Positions 18,664-28,607 of a stretch of 64,000 bases of DNA are shown piece after piece. The stretch is taken from the NCBI GenBank assembly GCA_019090895.1, contig JAHRVB010000228.1, positions 1-64,000 on the forward strand, written 5' to 3'. Numbering within the stretch: position 1 is the stretch's first letter; each line of letters opens with the position of its first letter. A model generated the notes under the pieces. The model was given only the letters and a program-made list of their open reading frames with translations, ran no database searches and was not told where the DNA came from. This stretch comes from Kangiellaceae bacterium (GTDB lineage Bacteria; Pseudomonadota; Gammaproteobacteria; Enterobacterales; Kangiellaceae). The position numbers and the translations under genes were made by a program.

Positions 18664-20712
18664 ATGTCCAATAGCCTACCACCACCGATCGTTTCCGCCG
18701 ATAGACATTTAGCCGAGATCACTGTTAAAGCGCTTATTCTAGGCATTATCTTGTCGATGCTTCTAGCGGCGGCCAATGCTTACATAGGATTATTAGTCGG
18801 TTTAACTGTATCGGCTAGTATCCCCGCTGCAGCTGTATCCATGGGATTGTTACGGTTATTTAAACGTTCAAATATATTAGAAAATAACATGGTGCAAACT
18901 TCTGCCTCTGCCGGGGAGTCTTTGGTTGCGGGCGTGATTTTTACGATCCCAGCTCTCGTAATGATGGGCGCTTGGGAGCGATACGATTATATGTCAATAG
19001 TGTCTCTTGCTATTATCGGCGGGATACTCGGTGTTGCCTTTACCATTCCTCTAAGACGTGCACTAATTATTGAAGCCAGACTCAAGTTTCCAGAAGGGGT
19101 AGCAACTGCCGAAGTACTTAAAACTGGCGGTATAGAGACTGATAGAACGAAAAAATCAGATGCAACCGATTTAAAATCCGAAGCAGAAACAGCTCAAGGT
19201 CTAAAACGACTTTTACAAGCGGGTGCAATTGGCGCTGGTTTTAAATTGTTAGAATCGGGCTTTGGTGTATTTGCTGGTGGTATTGCTACAGTTAAATCTT
19301 GGTTTGGCGGTATATTCTTGTTTTCCGGTAACATTACTTTAAGCCCCGCTTTATTAGGTGTTGGTTATATCGTCGGACTCAATGTTGCATTACTGGTCTT
19401 TATTGGCGGTGTTATAGGAACGCTGATTGGTGTTCCCGTCAATTGGTTCTTTAATAGTGAATCGATTTTAGCTGCAAACGGAATGGATCCTGCTACAGCT
19501 TGGGCCGATATAGATTCGAGTCAATGGACTGGGCTTGCAGGGCAAGCTTGGCAAGATTGCCGCCGTATTGGTGTTGGCGCTATGATGGTTGGCGGAATTT
19601 GGTCGTTAGTAAGCTTAGCTAAGCCGTTATATGCTGGCGTCAAAGCGAGTATAGAAGCCTATCGTGCATCAAAACGAGTCGGAGGCGTTCAACCGATTAG
19701 AACCGATTTGGATACCCCAATAAATATTGTCGGTATCGTTGTTCTTCTGTCCATCGTTCCATTGTTCTTTGTTTTTTACACGGCTCTTGCCGAGTATGAA
19801 GGACGCACAATGATAGCATCGGTTATGACGGTCTTAATGCTAGTCTTTGGATTTATATTTTCTTCAGTTGCCGGCTACATGGCGGGATTGGTCGGAAGCT
19901 CAAATAATCCAATTTCTGGAGTCACTATTGCGACAGTGATTATCTCGGCTCTCATCCTATTACAATTGATGGGGAATGAAGGCATGGCAGCTACTTTAGG
20001 GCCGATAGCGGTGATTTATTTGGCCAGTATTATTTGCTCGGCCGCGGCAATTGCTGGCGACAATATGCAGGATCTTAAATGTGGCCATATCGTCGGTTCA
20101 ACACCATGGCGTCAACAGCTATTTCAAATTGTTGGTGTGGTTGCTGCTGCGATAGCAATTCCTTGGGTATTAAGTGTTTTAGATGCTGGTTATGGTATTG
20201 GTCGTCCAAGCCCATTAGGCAATGGGACTACCTATTTAGCCGCACCACAGGCCGGTTTAATGCAGGCACTTTCTACTGGAATATTTGGTGCTGGGATAAA
20301 ATGGAATTTTATATTCATGGGTTTTGGTTTAGCTTTAGCGCTCATTATCCTAGATAAAATTCAAGAGAAACGCGGTTCTGATTTCCGATTTCCAGTACTT
20401 GCGGTTGCTGTCGGTATTTATCTACCACTAGGACTTTCCGTACCTATTTTTATCGGTGGACTTATTGCTCATATAGTTAAGAAAAAATCGGCTAAGGAAG
20501 ATAACAAAATCCAGCAGAAACGCGAGAACTCAGGACTTCTATTAGCATCAGGCTTGATTACTGGTGAGGCGTTAATGGGAGTCGCGATTGCGATGATAGC
20601 TGCTTTTGTCATGCCATTACCGGCCACTATAGCGATGGGCGCAATTTTGGGTACCGTCGCAATGATTGCGGTCATCGTTTATTTGTATCGAAAAGTGGTC
20701 ACTGCAGTTTGA
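18664..20712 (+). CDS. OPT family oligopeptide transporter
   Basis: 'LTVKALILGIILSMLLAAANAYIGLLVGLTVSASIPAAAVSMG', many TMs, 'AGDNMQDLKCGHIVGSTPWRQQ'; SD AAAGGGGAAC upstream. Confidence 0.93.
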   Translation: MSNSLPPPIVSADRHLAEITVKALILGIILSMLLAAANAYIGLLVGLTVSASIPAAAVSMGLLRLFKRSNILENNMVQTSASAGESLVAGVIFTIPALVMMGAWERYDYMSIVSLAIIGGILGVAFTIPLRRALIIEARLKFPEGVATAEVLKTGGIETDRTKKSDATDLKSEAETAQGLKRLLQAGAIGAGFKLLESGFGVFAGGIATVKSWFGGIFLFSGNITLSPALLGVGYIVGLNVALLVFIGGVIGTLIGVPVNWFFNSESILAANGMDPATAWADIDSSQWTGLAGQAWQDCRRIGVGAMMVGGIWSLVSLAKPLYAGVKASIEAYRASKRVGGVQPIRTDLDTPINIVGIVVLLSIVPLFFVFYTALAEYEGRTMIASVMTVLMLVFGFIFSSVAGYMAGLVGSSNNPISGVTIATVIISALILLQLMGNEGMAATLGPIAVIYLASIICSAAAIAGDNMQDLKCGHIVGSTPWRQQLFQIVGVVAAAIAIPWVLSVLDAGYGIGRPSPLGNGTTYLAAPQAGLMQALSTGIFGAGIKWNFIFMGFGLALALIILDKIQEKRGSDFRFPVLAVAVGIYLPLGLSVPIFIGGLIAHIVKKKSAKEDNKIQQKRENSGLLLASGLITGEALMGVAIAMIAAFVMPLPATIAMGAILGTVAMIAVIVYLYRKVVTAV

Positions 20713-20775
20713 AGCTGGCTATAAATTAGTTTGTACTAAAAGCTATTGATACATTTACTCGCTGTTAATTGTGAT

Positions 20776-20810
20776 ACTGGCCATCAAAATGAATTGATGG
20801 CCAGTTTTAT
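20776..20810 (+). terminator. intrinsic terminator-like hairpin after the OPT gene
   Basis: ACTGGCCATCA-AAATGAAT-TGATGGCCAGT followed by TTTATT. Confidence 0.75.
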
Positions 20811-20899
20811 TCTAAATACAGAAAATAAATGATCTATTTACTCCGGCCGGTTAAAACCGTTGCGGGTTAAAATCTTCATTTTCACTCATCAGATCGGGT

Positions 20900-21634
20900 T
20901 TAACCAACTGCCTCAATAATATTTTCGGCAAAACTAGCATACGCAGTTTCGAACTCTTTCGCCATTGTGTCTGGAAACAGATGAAACTTACCTTCGTTTA
21001 AATGACTGACAATACCTTCAGCTACAATCGATGAGGGTTCGGCAATATCCATCATTCCTCCGGTAATGGCCATGTCAGTAGCTATAGGCCCAGGGTGAAC
21101 GCTTAGTACAGATATACCTTTTTCAGCGAGTTCCTCTTTTAGACCTTGAGTAATAGAATAAGTCGCTGCTTTAGATGCAGAATAAGTAGTTAAGTCCTTA
21201 AAATTCTTAATCGATGCTACGGAGTTCAGCTGTACAAACGCTCCAGGTCCATTATTTTCCAATATTGGTGTAAACGCTCTAGCGATACGCAGTAATCCAA
21301 AGGTGTTGATTTCGAGCTCATAACGCAGTGCTTGCTCAGCATTATCGCTTAGAGCAGAAGCCATCGCTAAAACACCTGCGTTATTGACTACTACCTGTAC
21401 ATCAGGTGCAGCTTTAGCTAAATCAGTAATGGTTTCTGGTTTTGCTAAATCCAAATGCAATCCAACGAACCGATCCCCGTAGGTAGCTTTTAAATCATTA
21501 GTAGTGTTGATATCTCTTACACCAGCGTAAACCTTACGAGCACCATGTTTTAGAAACGATTCAACGATCGATCGGCCTATTCCACGATTTGCGCCAGTAA
21601 TTAACGCGACTTTATCTTTAATACTAAAACTCAT
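20900..21634 (-). CDS. SDR family oxidoreductase
   Basis: 'VALITGANRGIGRSIVESFLKHGA', 'VVNNAGVL', 'YSASKAA'. Confidence 0.92.
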   Translation of the reverse strand: MSFSIKDKVALITGANRGIGRSIVESFLKHGARKVYAGVRDINTTNDLKATYGDRFVGLHLDLAKPETITDLAKAAPDVQVVVNNAGVLAMASALSDNAEQALRYELEINTFGLLRIARAFTPILENNGPGAFVQLNSVASIKNFKDLTTYSASKAATYSITQGLKEELAEKGISVLSVHPGPIATDMAITGGMMDIAEPSSIVAEGIVSHLNEGKFHLFPDTMAKEFETAYASFAENIIEAVG

Positions 21635-21702
21635 TTTGAATCCTCAATAGTGTGTAAAATAATGGCCTATTACTAATAGGAAATAATACTTAACGTATAT
21701 TG

Positions 21703-21743
21703 TACCGATCAGTATGTATTTGCGTTTATTGTACTGATCGGTA
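21703..21743. promoter_or_regulatory. paired TetR-type operator sites in divergent promoter
   Basis: TACCGATCAGTA (21703-21714) and its exact reverse complement TACTGATCGGTA (21732-21743); each is also a 10/12 palindrome. Confidence 0.7.
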
Positions 21744-21794
21744 TACTTATGTCAACTAATAAATTTAATTGTTTGAAACCAAGCGGAAATTAGC

Positions 21795-22397
21795 ATGAGC
21801 GCAGGACGTAAAAGAGAATTCGAAGTTAACGAAGCATTACGCAACGCAATGTTCACCTTTTGGGAAAAAGGATACACTGGTACTTCGTTGACCGATTTGA
21901 CGATCAGTATGGGCATTAATAAACCCAGTCTTTATAGTGCGTTTGGAAATAAAGAAAAGCTATTTGTCAGCGCTACAGGTTATTACACTCAAAATTTCTC
22001 GTTACAGAATATTGCGAAGTTGCGAGCTGATGATCTTTCAGTCAATCAACGTTTATCTAATTTCTTATTGGCTGTCATTGAAACACAATGTGACCCAAAG
22101 CTACCAAGCGGTTGTTTTGTCTCTTTGTGTGCTAGCGAAGCGGCGGGTGAATGTATGCCGAAAAACGCAGTTAAAGCTATTCGTGAAATTCAATCCGATA
22201 CAGAGAGATTTCTGAAGGAATTTTTTGAGAAAGAAAAAGAGCAGGGCAATTTAAAAAGTACGATCAACATAAATTTGGCCGTTCTGCTTACGACTACTTT
22301 TATTCACGGCACTGCGTCCATGGCGCGAAGTAACAAAGCCTTTAGTGAAATTAGCGAGATGATCAGACCCGCAGTCGAATCAATTATCTCGTTATAA
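21795..22397 (+). CDS. TetR/AcrR family transcriptional regulator
   Basis: 'NEALRNAMFTFWEKGYTGTSLTDLTISMGINKPSLYSAFGNKEKLF' HTH. Confidence 0.92.
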   Translation: MSAGRKREFEVNEALRNAMFTFWEKGYTGTSLTDLTISMGINKPSLYSAFGNKEKLFVSATGYYTQNFSLQNIAKLRADDLSVNQRLSNFLLAVIETQCDPKLPSGCFVSLCASEAAGECMPKNAVKAIREIQSDTERFLKEFFEKEKEQGNLKSTININLAVLLTTTFIHGTASMARSNKAFSEISEMIRPAVESIISL

Positions 22398-22456
22398 CGC
22401 CGATTAACACATAATATTTTTAGTGGTGAACTTTCATTTTACCTTACGATGCTGAC

Positions 22457-23245
22457 TTAACTGTTCTCATACCATATCTTAAACTCATTCGCTCGTTCTC
22501 GGCTAACCACAATATTAAAATCAGGTTGGTGTGTTAGGGTAATTACTAGCTTATTTCCAAAACCCCGCTTTACGTTAATGATTGCACGGCTGTTACAGAT
22601 CACCTTGCGATTCAATTTGAAAAAATATTTTGGTTCTAATAAGTCCATTACATTGATTAACGATTTATTGAGTGAGTAGATTCGGCTATTATCAGCCACA
22701 CAAAAAGTGGATTCATCGGCATAAATATAGGCGATATTTTTGACTGGTAGTTTAATTAGCTCTGTACCTCGTTTCACCAAAAAACTACTCGCATATTGCT
22801 CAAAGACTGTTTGGATACTATTCAATAGAGGCGTGAGCGACTGGTTGTCTTGACGACCATTTATATGATAACGATTGTATTTTATTAGTGCTTTATTGAC
22901 GCTATCAAAACTGGTTGGTTTTAATAGATAGTCAACGCTATTCAACTTAAATGCGTTAATTGCAAATTCGTCATAAGCGGTTGAGAATATAATCGGGGTA
23001 TGAATTTTAATACGATTAAATATTTCGAATGCTGAGCCGTCACTTAGTTGTATGTCCAAGAATACTAAGTCGGGCGCTGTATTTGTAGAAAACCATAGAA
23101 CGCATTCATCGATACTTTTTATCCAATCGACAATTTCGTAATTTCCTGACGATTCCTCTACAAAACGTTTTAGATTTTTATAAGCTGGTTCCTCGTCTTC
23201 TATAATGAGTATCCTAGTCTTGGCCTTAGAGTCATTTTTTATCAT
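22457..23245 (-). CDS. LytTR-family response regulator
   Basis: Receiver 'RILIIEDEEPAYKNLKRFVEE...DLVFLDIQLSDGSAFEIF...KPTSFDSV' plus C-terminal LytTR domain. Confidence 0.92.
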   Translation of the reverse strand: MIKNDSKAKTRILIIEDEEPAYKNLKRFVEESSGNYEIVDWIKSIDECVLWFSTNTAPDLVFLDIQLSDGSAFEIFNRIKIHTPIIFSTAYDEFAINAFKLNSVDYLLKPTSFDSVNKALIKYNRYHINGRQDNQSLTPLLNSIQTVFEQYASSFLVKRGTELIKLPVKNIAYIYADESTFCVADNSRIYSLNKSLINVMDLLEPKYFFKLNRKVICNSRAIINVKRGFGNKLVITLTHQPDFNIVVSRERANEFKIWYENS

Positions 23246-24278
23246 AATTATTGATTTTTAGTAGCGGTATCTTAACTTGAAACGTCGATTCTTCCTGAAC
23301 GTCACAATCGATTACTTCGATCTTTTCATCTGACAACAAGTGATACCGCTGTTGTAAGTTTTCAAGGCCAATACCAGAAGACGTTCCGTTGTCTATTTTT
23401 CTGTGCCTATTATTAGTAATGGTTAATGCCTCATAGGACTGAATGATGGAGCAACTGATAAAGTGAGTGTTATCTATTCGATTATGCTTGATGACATTTT
23501 CGAGTAAGCTTTGTAAAGCAAAAGGTGGCAAGTAAAACATTTGGGTGTCTTCTAGGCGAAATTCAACTGTTAACCAGTCCTTAAATCGACCTCTTAATAG
23601 GGCGATAAATAGTTCTGAGTATCCAATCTCTTCCTCAAGCGTTATCAACTGATTATCTCGGTTATTCAGTATGTGCCGAAATAGGTCTGAAAGATTTTTT
23701 AAATAGTCTTGAGCGTCGGTATTTTTAGGTTCTATCATTGATTGTAAAGTGTTGAGATTGTTGAAAAGGAAATGGGGGTCAAGTTGTGTTTGTAATGCCC
23801 GTAGTTGAGCGTTAACAGTGGATTTCTCCAATAGAGCGTTTTCTATTTCCGCTAACTGTTGTGTTTTTAGCGTCATCACTAGCATGGCCAATAAGGTTAC
23901 AGTAAAAGCGACTATCACTGCGTGGGTACTATAGTTGGCAAAATGAACCCAGCTTAAACTATCATATTGCGGTTCAAAAATAATTAGATATTGTTTAAAT
24001 AATGCAGAGGAAACAATACTAATTGTTGATATTGTCGCGATTGAAATAAAGAAGTTGTAAGCCGTTATCTTGTTGCCCAAGTTGAGGACTTTGCTACTGA
24101 TGTACCAATAGAGATAGAGATTTGCAATCTGCAAAATAATTGCTTGAAGGCTGAAGTATTCTTGACTACTAAAAAAACTTGCGGCGTACATATTTAGGTA
24201 TAAAAATAAACCTAGAATTGCTGGAATCGTCCAGAATAATTTTCTTTCCTGTAATTTGGGCGACGAATTCATTAACAA
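23232..24278 (-). CDS. LytS-type sensor histidine kinase
   Basis: Several TMs, 'LRALQTQLDPHFLFNNLNTLQSMI', 'PPFALQSLLENVIKHN', 'SSGIGLENLQQRY'. Confidence 0.92.
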   Translation of the reverse strand: MLMNSSPKLQERKLFWTIPAILGLFLYLNMYAASFFSSQEYFSLQAIILQIANLYLYWYISSKVLNLGNKITAYNFFISIATISTISIVSSALFKQYLIIFEPQYDSLSWVHFANYSTHAVIVAFTVTLLAMLVMTLKTQQLAEIENALLEKSTVNAQLRALQTQLDPHFLFNNLNTLQSMIEPKNTDAQDYLKNLSDLFRHILNNRDNQLITLEEEIGYSELFIALLRGRFKDWLTVEFRLEDTQMFYLPPFALQSLLENVIKHNRIDNTHFISCSIIQSYEALTITNNRHRKIDNGTSSGIGLENLQQRYHLLSDEKIEVIDCDVQEESTFQVKIPLLKINNYDKK

Positions 24279-24409
24279 CAGCTTTGGGTGATTAAGGATT
24301 TGCAGGTTAACCGGAGTTGCAGCATTTTACAACTCAGTAATTGGTGGTGGCTCTATTTGTACTTAGAGATTAAGATGTGCCGTCTAAAAGACGATTATCG
24401 CCTTACCAG

Positions 24410-25306
24410 CTAATTATCTATTAAAATGCTGTTGGTATTAACTAACTCAAAGTTTGGATTATCCTCAAACATGTGTTGTAAAATACGAACGTGCCCAGCG
24501 CCTATTATAAGCAGTATTTTTTTATCGGTTGACTTGTTAACTCGCTTATAGATGTTGGCATATATTTTTATATTTCGTTTATACCACTCCGCCGCTAGCT
24601 CTGCACCTATGTAATCTGGGTCTAAAGGTACCATTATATGTTTAATTTTATCGACGATTTTCTCTGAGGCTTCTAATCTGTGTTGCGGGGTGGGGGAAAT
24701 AACTTGGGTTGCCAAATCAGTGTAAAACATATGGTAGCTTAGAATATTTTCTGGACGATTTATATTAACTAACCTTTCTATGACTGTCCGAGAAGCGTCG
24801 GCTTTATCAGATTCTTTATGTCCTTTAGATACTTTTTCTAGCGCTTTAGTGACTCCAGTTAGGCCAAACCGCCTAATTCCTTCTTCAAGTTCGTCATAAG
24901 GAAAAACACCGGGGGCATCAACTGTGTAAATTTCTTTATGTTCTAGTTGAGCGGCTACCTTGAATCCCAGTTGGTAGATTTCGTTGGCCTTTTTGTCTAT
25001 ACCAAAAGTACCGTGGAGATACTGTTGGTATGTTTTATTGATACTCTTTTGATAGGTAACGGGTCGTTCAATAAATACTTTGTCGGGATTAAATCCGACC
25101 AATCGAGAGTTAACCAGCGCTATTTCCTGTTGAGTCTTTTTGGACAAATGATCAAATGTTGTCGACTTAATTACATCCAAACCAGGGTTTTGAAAATGGT
25201 ACGTTCCTAAAATTAAGATTTCAGTTTTTTCGTGAGTTTGCGCTAAAGCAAAGTGATTTAAAGCAGTTGTTAGAATTATAATTAGCTTAAGTAGGTGTTT
25301 CGACAT
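24410..25306 (-). CDS. DUF5694-type exported protein (TraB/PrgY-like)
   Basis: Signal peptide; 'ILILGTYHFQNPGLDV...FNPDKVFIE...ILLIIGAGHVRILQHM'. Confidence 0.75.
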   Translation of the reverse strand: MSKHLLKLIIILTTALNHFALAQTHEKTEILILGTYHFQNPGLDVIKSTTFDHLSKKTQQEIALVNSRLVGFNPDKVFIERPVTYQKSINKTYQQYLHGTFGIDKKANEIYQLGFKVAAQLEHKEIYTVDAPGVFPYDELEEGIRRFGLTGVTKALEKVSKGHKESDKADASRTVIERLVNINRPENILSYHMFYTDLATQVISPTPQHRLEASEKIVDKIKHIMVPLDPDYIGAELAAEWYKRNIKIYANIYKRVNKSTDKKILLIIGAGHVRILQHMFEDNPNFELVNTNSILIDN

Positions 25307-25414
25307 CTTAGATTTCCTTTGTTAAAGTAGAAAATCAATGTAAATTAATCGTTGTGTATTTTAAAGCGACTATTTGTTGAAACGGTAATAAGTCGCCTCG
25401 AAACGGTATCGAAA

Positions 25415-25480
25415 GAGTCTGTTGTCGACATAGTGGCAGTAAGCGTCAGCCAATTGGCACTGTGAAAAATCAACAGACTC
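25415..25480. repeat. 66-bp structured intergenic element
   Basis: Perfect 10-bp outer arms GAGTCTGTTG / CAACAGACTC enclosing further complementary segments (TGGC/GCCA, CCAATTGG). Confidence 0.6.
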
Positions 25481-25539
25481 CATAGTTGCTACTTCAATAT
25501 AAGGAGTCGTTTTCTAGATATTTATATTAATACTAAATA

Positions 25540-26556
25540 TTAAAGCTTAACGATCAACTTTCCTTTATTTTCGCCAGTGAAGAATAAATTTAATCCTTCT
25601 ATGGCTGATTCTAATCCTTCAAGAATATGCGAGCGATGTTTGATCTTTCCAGACATAACGTAGGGCGTTAGCTTAGCAAGAAGGCTCGGCACTTCTGCAA
25701 AGTGATCGGGCATAGTGAATCCTTGAATGGTTAAGCGTTTCTTGATAACAGGAATCCAATTGGGACCAGGGCTAGGAACTGCTTTGGAGTAATCTGCAAT
25801 CATTCCACAGACGACCACACGGCCATGAGCGTTCATTCGTTCAAATATTAAGTTTTGAATTGGTCCGCCGGTATTCTCAAAATATAAATCAATACCCTTG
25901 GGAGCGAGTTTAGCGAGTTGCTCTGCCAAATTATTGGATTTGTAATTGATAGCACCATCAAAGCCAAGCTCATTAATAATCCAATCAGCTTTTTCATCTG
26001 TTCCAACAACGCCTATAACGTTTAAACCATCAGCCTTAGCCAGTTGACCTACCAACGAACCTACTGAACCTGCAGCACCAGTGACAATAAGAGTCTCACC
26101 TTGCTTAGGCTTTCCAACATTAAAAAGCCCCTGGGTGGCAGTTAAGCCCGGCAGAGCAAAGATTGACAGCACTGCTTCGTCAGGGAGTGGTGCTTCTACC
26201 TTATTCATTCCCGTGCCGTTGCTAATCGCGTACTCTGTCCATCCGATTAACCCCATCACTCGATCGCCCACTTGAAAATCAGGATGATTACTTTCTACTA
26301 CTTCACCTATGCCGGAGCTACGCATCACAGAACCTAATTCTACCGGTGGGATATAACTTTCTCTGTCTGGGCTCATCCAACCGAACATCGCTGGATCTAA
26401 TGACATGTGATTTTGCTTGATCAGTATTTCTCCAGGCCCTGCCGTCGGTATTTCTTTTTGAATCACTTCAAATAATTCTGCACTAATTGGTCCTGCTTGA
26501 GGACGCTTGATGAGGTTTATAGCTGTGTAAGTTGTCATATTGTTCCCTTTGAGCAT
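25540..26556 (-). CDS. NADP-dependent MDR-superfamily oxidoreductase
   Basis: 'LIVTGAAGSVGSLVGQLAKADGLNVIGVVGTDEKADWI...GIDLYFENTGG'; preferred start probably ATG 26541. Confidence 0.9.
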   Translation of the reverse strand: MLKGNNMTTYTAINLIKRPQAGPISAELFEVIQKEIPTAGPGEILIKQNHMSLDPAMFGWMSPDRESYIPPVELGSVMRSSGIGEVVESNHPDFQVGDRVMGLIGWTEYAISNGTGMNKVEAPLPDEAVLSIFALPGLTATQGLFNVGKPKQGETLIVTGAAGSVGSLVGQLAKADGLNVIGVVGTDEKADWIINELGFDGAINYKSNNLAEQLAKLAPKGIDLYFENTGGPIQNLIFERMNAHGRVVVCGMIADYSKAVPSPGPNWIPVIKKRLTIQGFTMPDHFAEVPSLLAKLTPYVMSGKIKHRSHILEGLESAIEGLNLFFTGENKGKLIVKL

Positions 26557-26648
26557 TTCAGTTTAAAAATGATTTTCGAGATGATTTATTGGTACAAAGT
26601 ATTATTACTGCTACTTATTGTAAGATATATGCTAGTTTATACAATTCA

Positions 26649-26669
26649 TTATTGTCCAAACGACAATAA
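26649..26669. promoter_or_regulatory. operator-like palindrome in LysR/oxidoreductase divergon
   Basis: TTATTGTC-CAAAC-GACAATAA, perfect 8-bp arms. Confidence 0.65.
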
Positions 26670-26698
26670 TAGTTTGAATATAAGGTGTTGATAACAAT

Positions 26699-27604
26699 AT
26701 GGATCAATTAAAAGCGTTGAAGTACTTCGTTGCCGTAGTGGAGACAGAGAGCTTTACAAACGCAGCTGCCCGCTTTTCTGTACCTCCATCATCGCTTTCA
26801 AGACGCATTGCTGATTTGGAAAGTAGCCTCGGAGCAAATTTATTAAAACGTTCTACTCGTGTGGTTCAAGTGACTGAGATTGGCAGAGACTATTATAGCC
26901 AAGTGTCACAAATCATCGATGATCTAGAGCAAAGCAATGAAGCTGTTAAGAGTTATCAATTAAAACCCAAAGGACAACTGAGAATAAGTTGTATGACAGG
27001 TTTTGGAGACAGAATACTTTTGCCGCTGCTGGAAGAGTTTAGTGAGCTCTATCCGGACATTATCTTGGATGTACACTTGAGTGATGAATTATCGGACCTA
27101 AGTCGGGACAATGTGGATATTGCCATTCGTGGGGGGTATGCTCCAAATGAGAGAGTTGTTGCGCTCCGGCTGATGGATAATCTGTTTGTACCAGCTGCGT
27201 CAAAAAGTTACTTGCAGCGCATGGGAGTCCCGCAAAACGCATTGCAGCTCAAAGACCATAAAGGACTCTATTACCGAACCCCAATCGGCCCAACGCCGTG
27301 GCTTTGCGAAGTCGAAGGACAATGGCAAGATGTATCAGCACCAGCAGTTGCAATAAGCAACGCAGGTCGTTGGTTGCTCAGTAAGGCTGTACAAGGGCAG
27401 GGCATAATCATGTTACCGAAGTGGGTGTTACAACCGTATATTGATAGCGGTGAACTACAGCTATTGGAGATTAATCCGCAATTATCAACCACCCAAAATC
27501 CAGAATTCGCAATTTATTTACTCTATCAAAAACAACGCTACCATGTGCCAAAAGTTAAGGTCGCGGTAGATTTTTTGGTTGCTAGAACACGACGAGAGAA
27601 TTAA
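26699..27604 (+). CDS. LysR family transcriptional regulator
   Basis: 'LKALKYFVAVVETESFTNAAARFSVPPSSLSRRIADLESSLGANLLKRSTR'. Confidence 0.93.
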   Translation: MDQLKALKYFVAVVETESFTNAAARFSVPPSSLSRRIADLESSLGANLLKRSTRVVQVTEIGRDYYSQVSQIIDDLEQSNEAVKSYQLKPKGQLRISCMTGFGDRILLPLLEEFSELYPDIILDVHLSDELSDLSRDNVDIAIRGGYAPNERVVALRLMDNLFVPAASKSYLQRMGVPQNALQLKDHKGLYYRTPIGPTPWLCEVEGQWQDVSAPAVAISNAGRWLLSKAVQGQGIIMLPKWVLQPYIDSGELQLLEINPQLSTTQNPEFAIYLLYQKQRYHVPKVKVAVDFLVARTRREN

Positions 27605-27641
27605 CACTAATGAATAATGTTATCTCATTGATTATTTAGGC

Positions 27642-27830
27642 TCAAAAAGGGATCATTGCGACCCCTTCACGTCCAATGCTACAACTTATATTGATAGTAA
27701 CTTCGTTATATTCGAAAGGTGAACTCTCAAAATCACGAGTTCTCTCTGCTGTATTAGTAATTTTGGAGCCGAACCTGAAAACAAAGTAAGCTTGTTGCCT
27801 AACCAATATCGGGCTGATTATACTAAATAA
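27642..27830 (-). pseudogene. degraded GGDEF-domain C-terminal remnant
   Basis: Reverse frame: LFSIISPILVRQQAYFVFRFGSKITNTAERTRDFESSPFEYNEVTINISCSIGREGVAMIPF*. 'FVFRFG...AERTR..ESSPFEYNEVTINISCSIG' resembles the second half of a GGDEF domain; no start, no GGDEF loop. Confidence 0.5.
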
Positions 27831-27965
27831 TCACAAATAGAATTTAATGAGATATTGTCTAGCTATTATTGCAGCAAGGCGTAATTGAATACTAACTAGA
27901 GACTTTGGTTTGTGTTCTTTGATTCAAAAAACCTAGACAAACCCCAAATTTTTAAGAGGAACCAA

Positions 27966-28607
27966 ATGACTGCCGAAATTAAGTCATAACTACCCGAACT
28001 AATATCCGTAAGCGTTATCGCCATTTTTATGGCAATTTGTCCTGGTGCCGACTTTGTGATGACCACTAGAAATAGTGTTCTTTATAGCTGTTTGGCAGGA
28101 TTGTATTCTTCGTTGGGTATTAGTTTAGCGATTTGGGTACATGTGGCTTATTCGATTGCGGGTTTGGCGATAATCATTTCCAACTCTATAGTGCTTTTCT
28201 CAATGATTAAATATCTTGGTGCTGTTTATCTAATTTACACTGGATGGAGGACGTTCCGTACAACCTCCAACTTAGATATTGTTGAGCAAACCAATAAAGT
28301 TGAGTTATCCAACTTTTACGCATTTAATATTGGTTTTATTACCAATGCGTTAAATCCAAAGACGACAATATTTTTCCTCAGTATATTTACTCAAGTCGTA
28401 ATTTCAGAGACACCGTTATGGTCGCAAGTCGTTTATGGGGTGATCATCTCTGTAGCTCATTTAGTTTGCTTCGGAACGGTGTCGTTACTCTTGAGCCTGT
28501 CGATTTTACTAAAGAAGTTTCAATTATATAAGCGCAGCATTGAAAGAGTAGTTGGTAGTTTACTGATAGGTTTCGGGATTAAGATTGCTACAACTAGTAG
28601 TGGATAA
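27966..28607 (+). pseudogene. LysE family translocator with in-frame TAA at codon 8 (intact from ATG 28029)
   Basis: SD AGAGGA plus ATG 27966 reads MTAEIKS*LPELISVSVIAIFMAICPGADFVMTTRNSVLYS..., the same frame as ORF 28029-28607; 'NPKTTIFFLSIFTQ' is LysE-typical. Confidence 0.65.
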
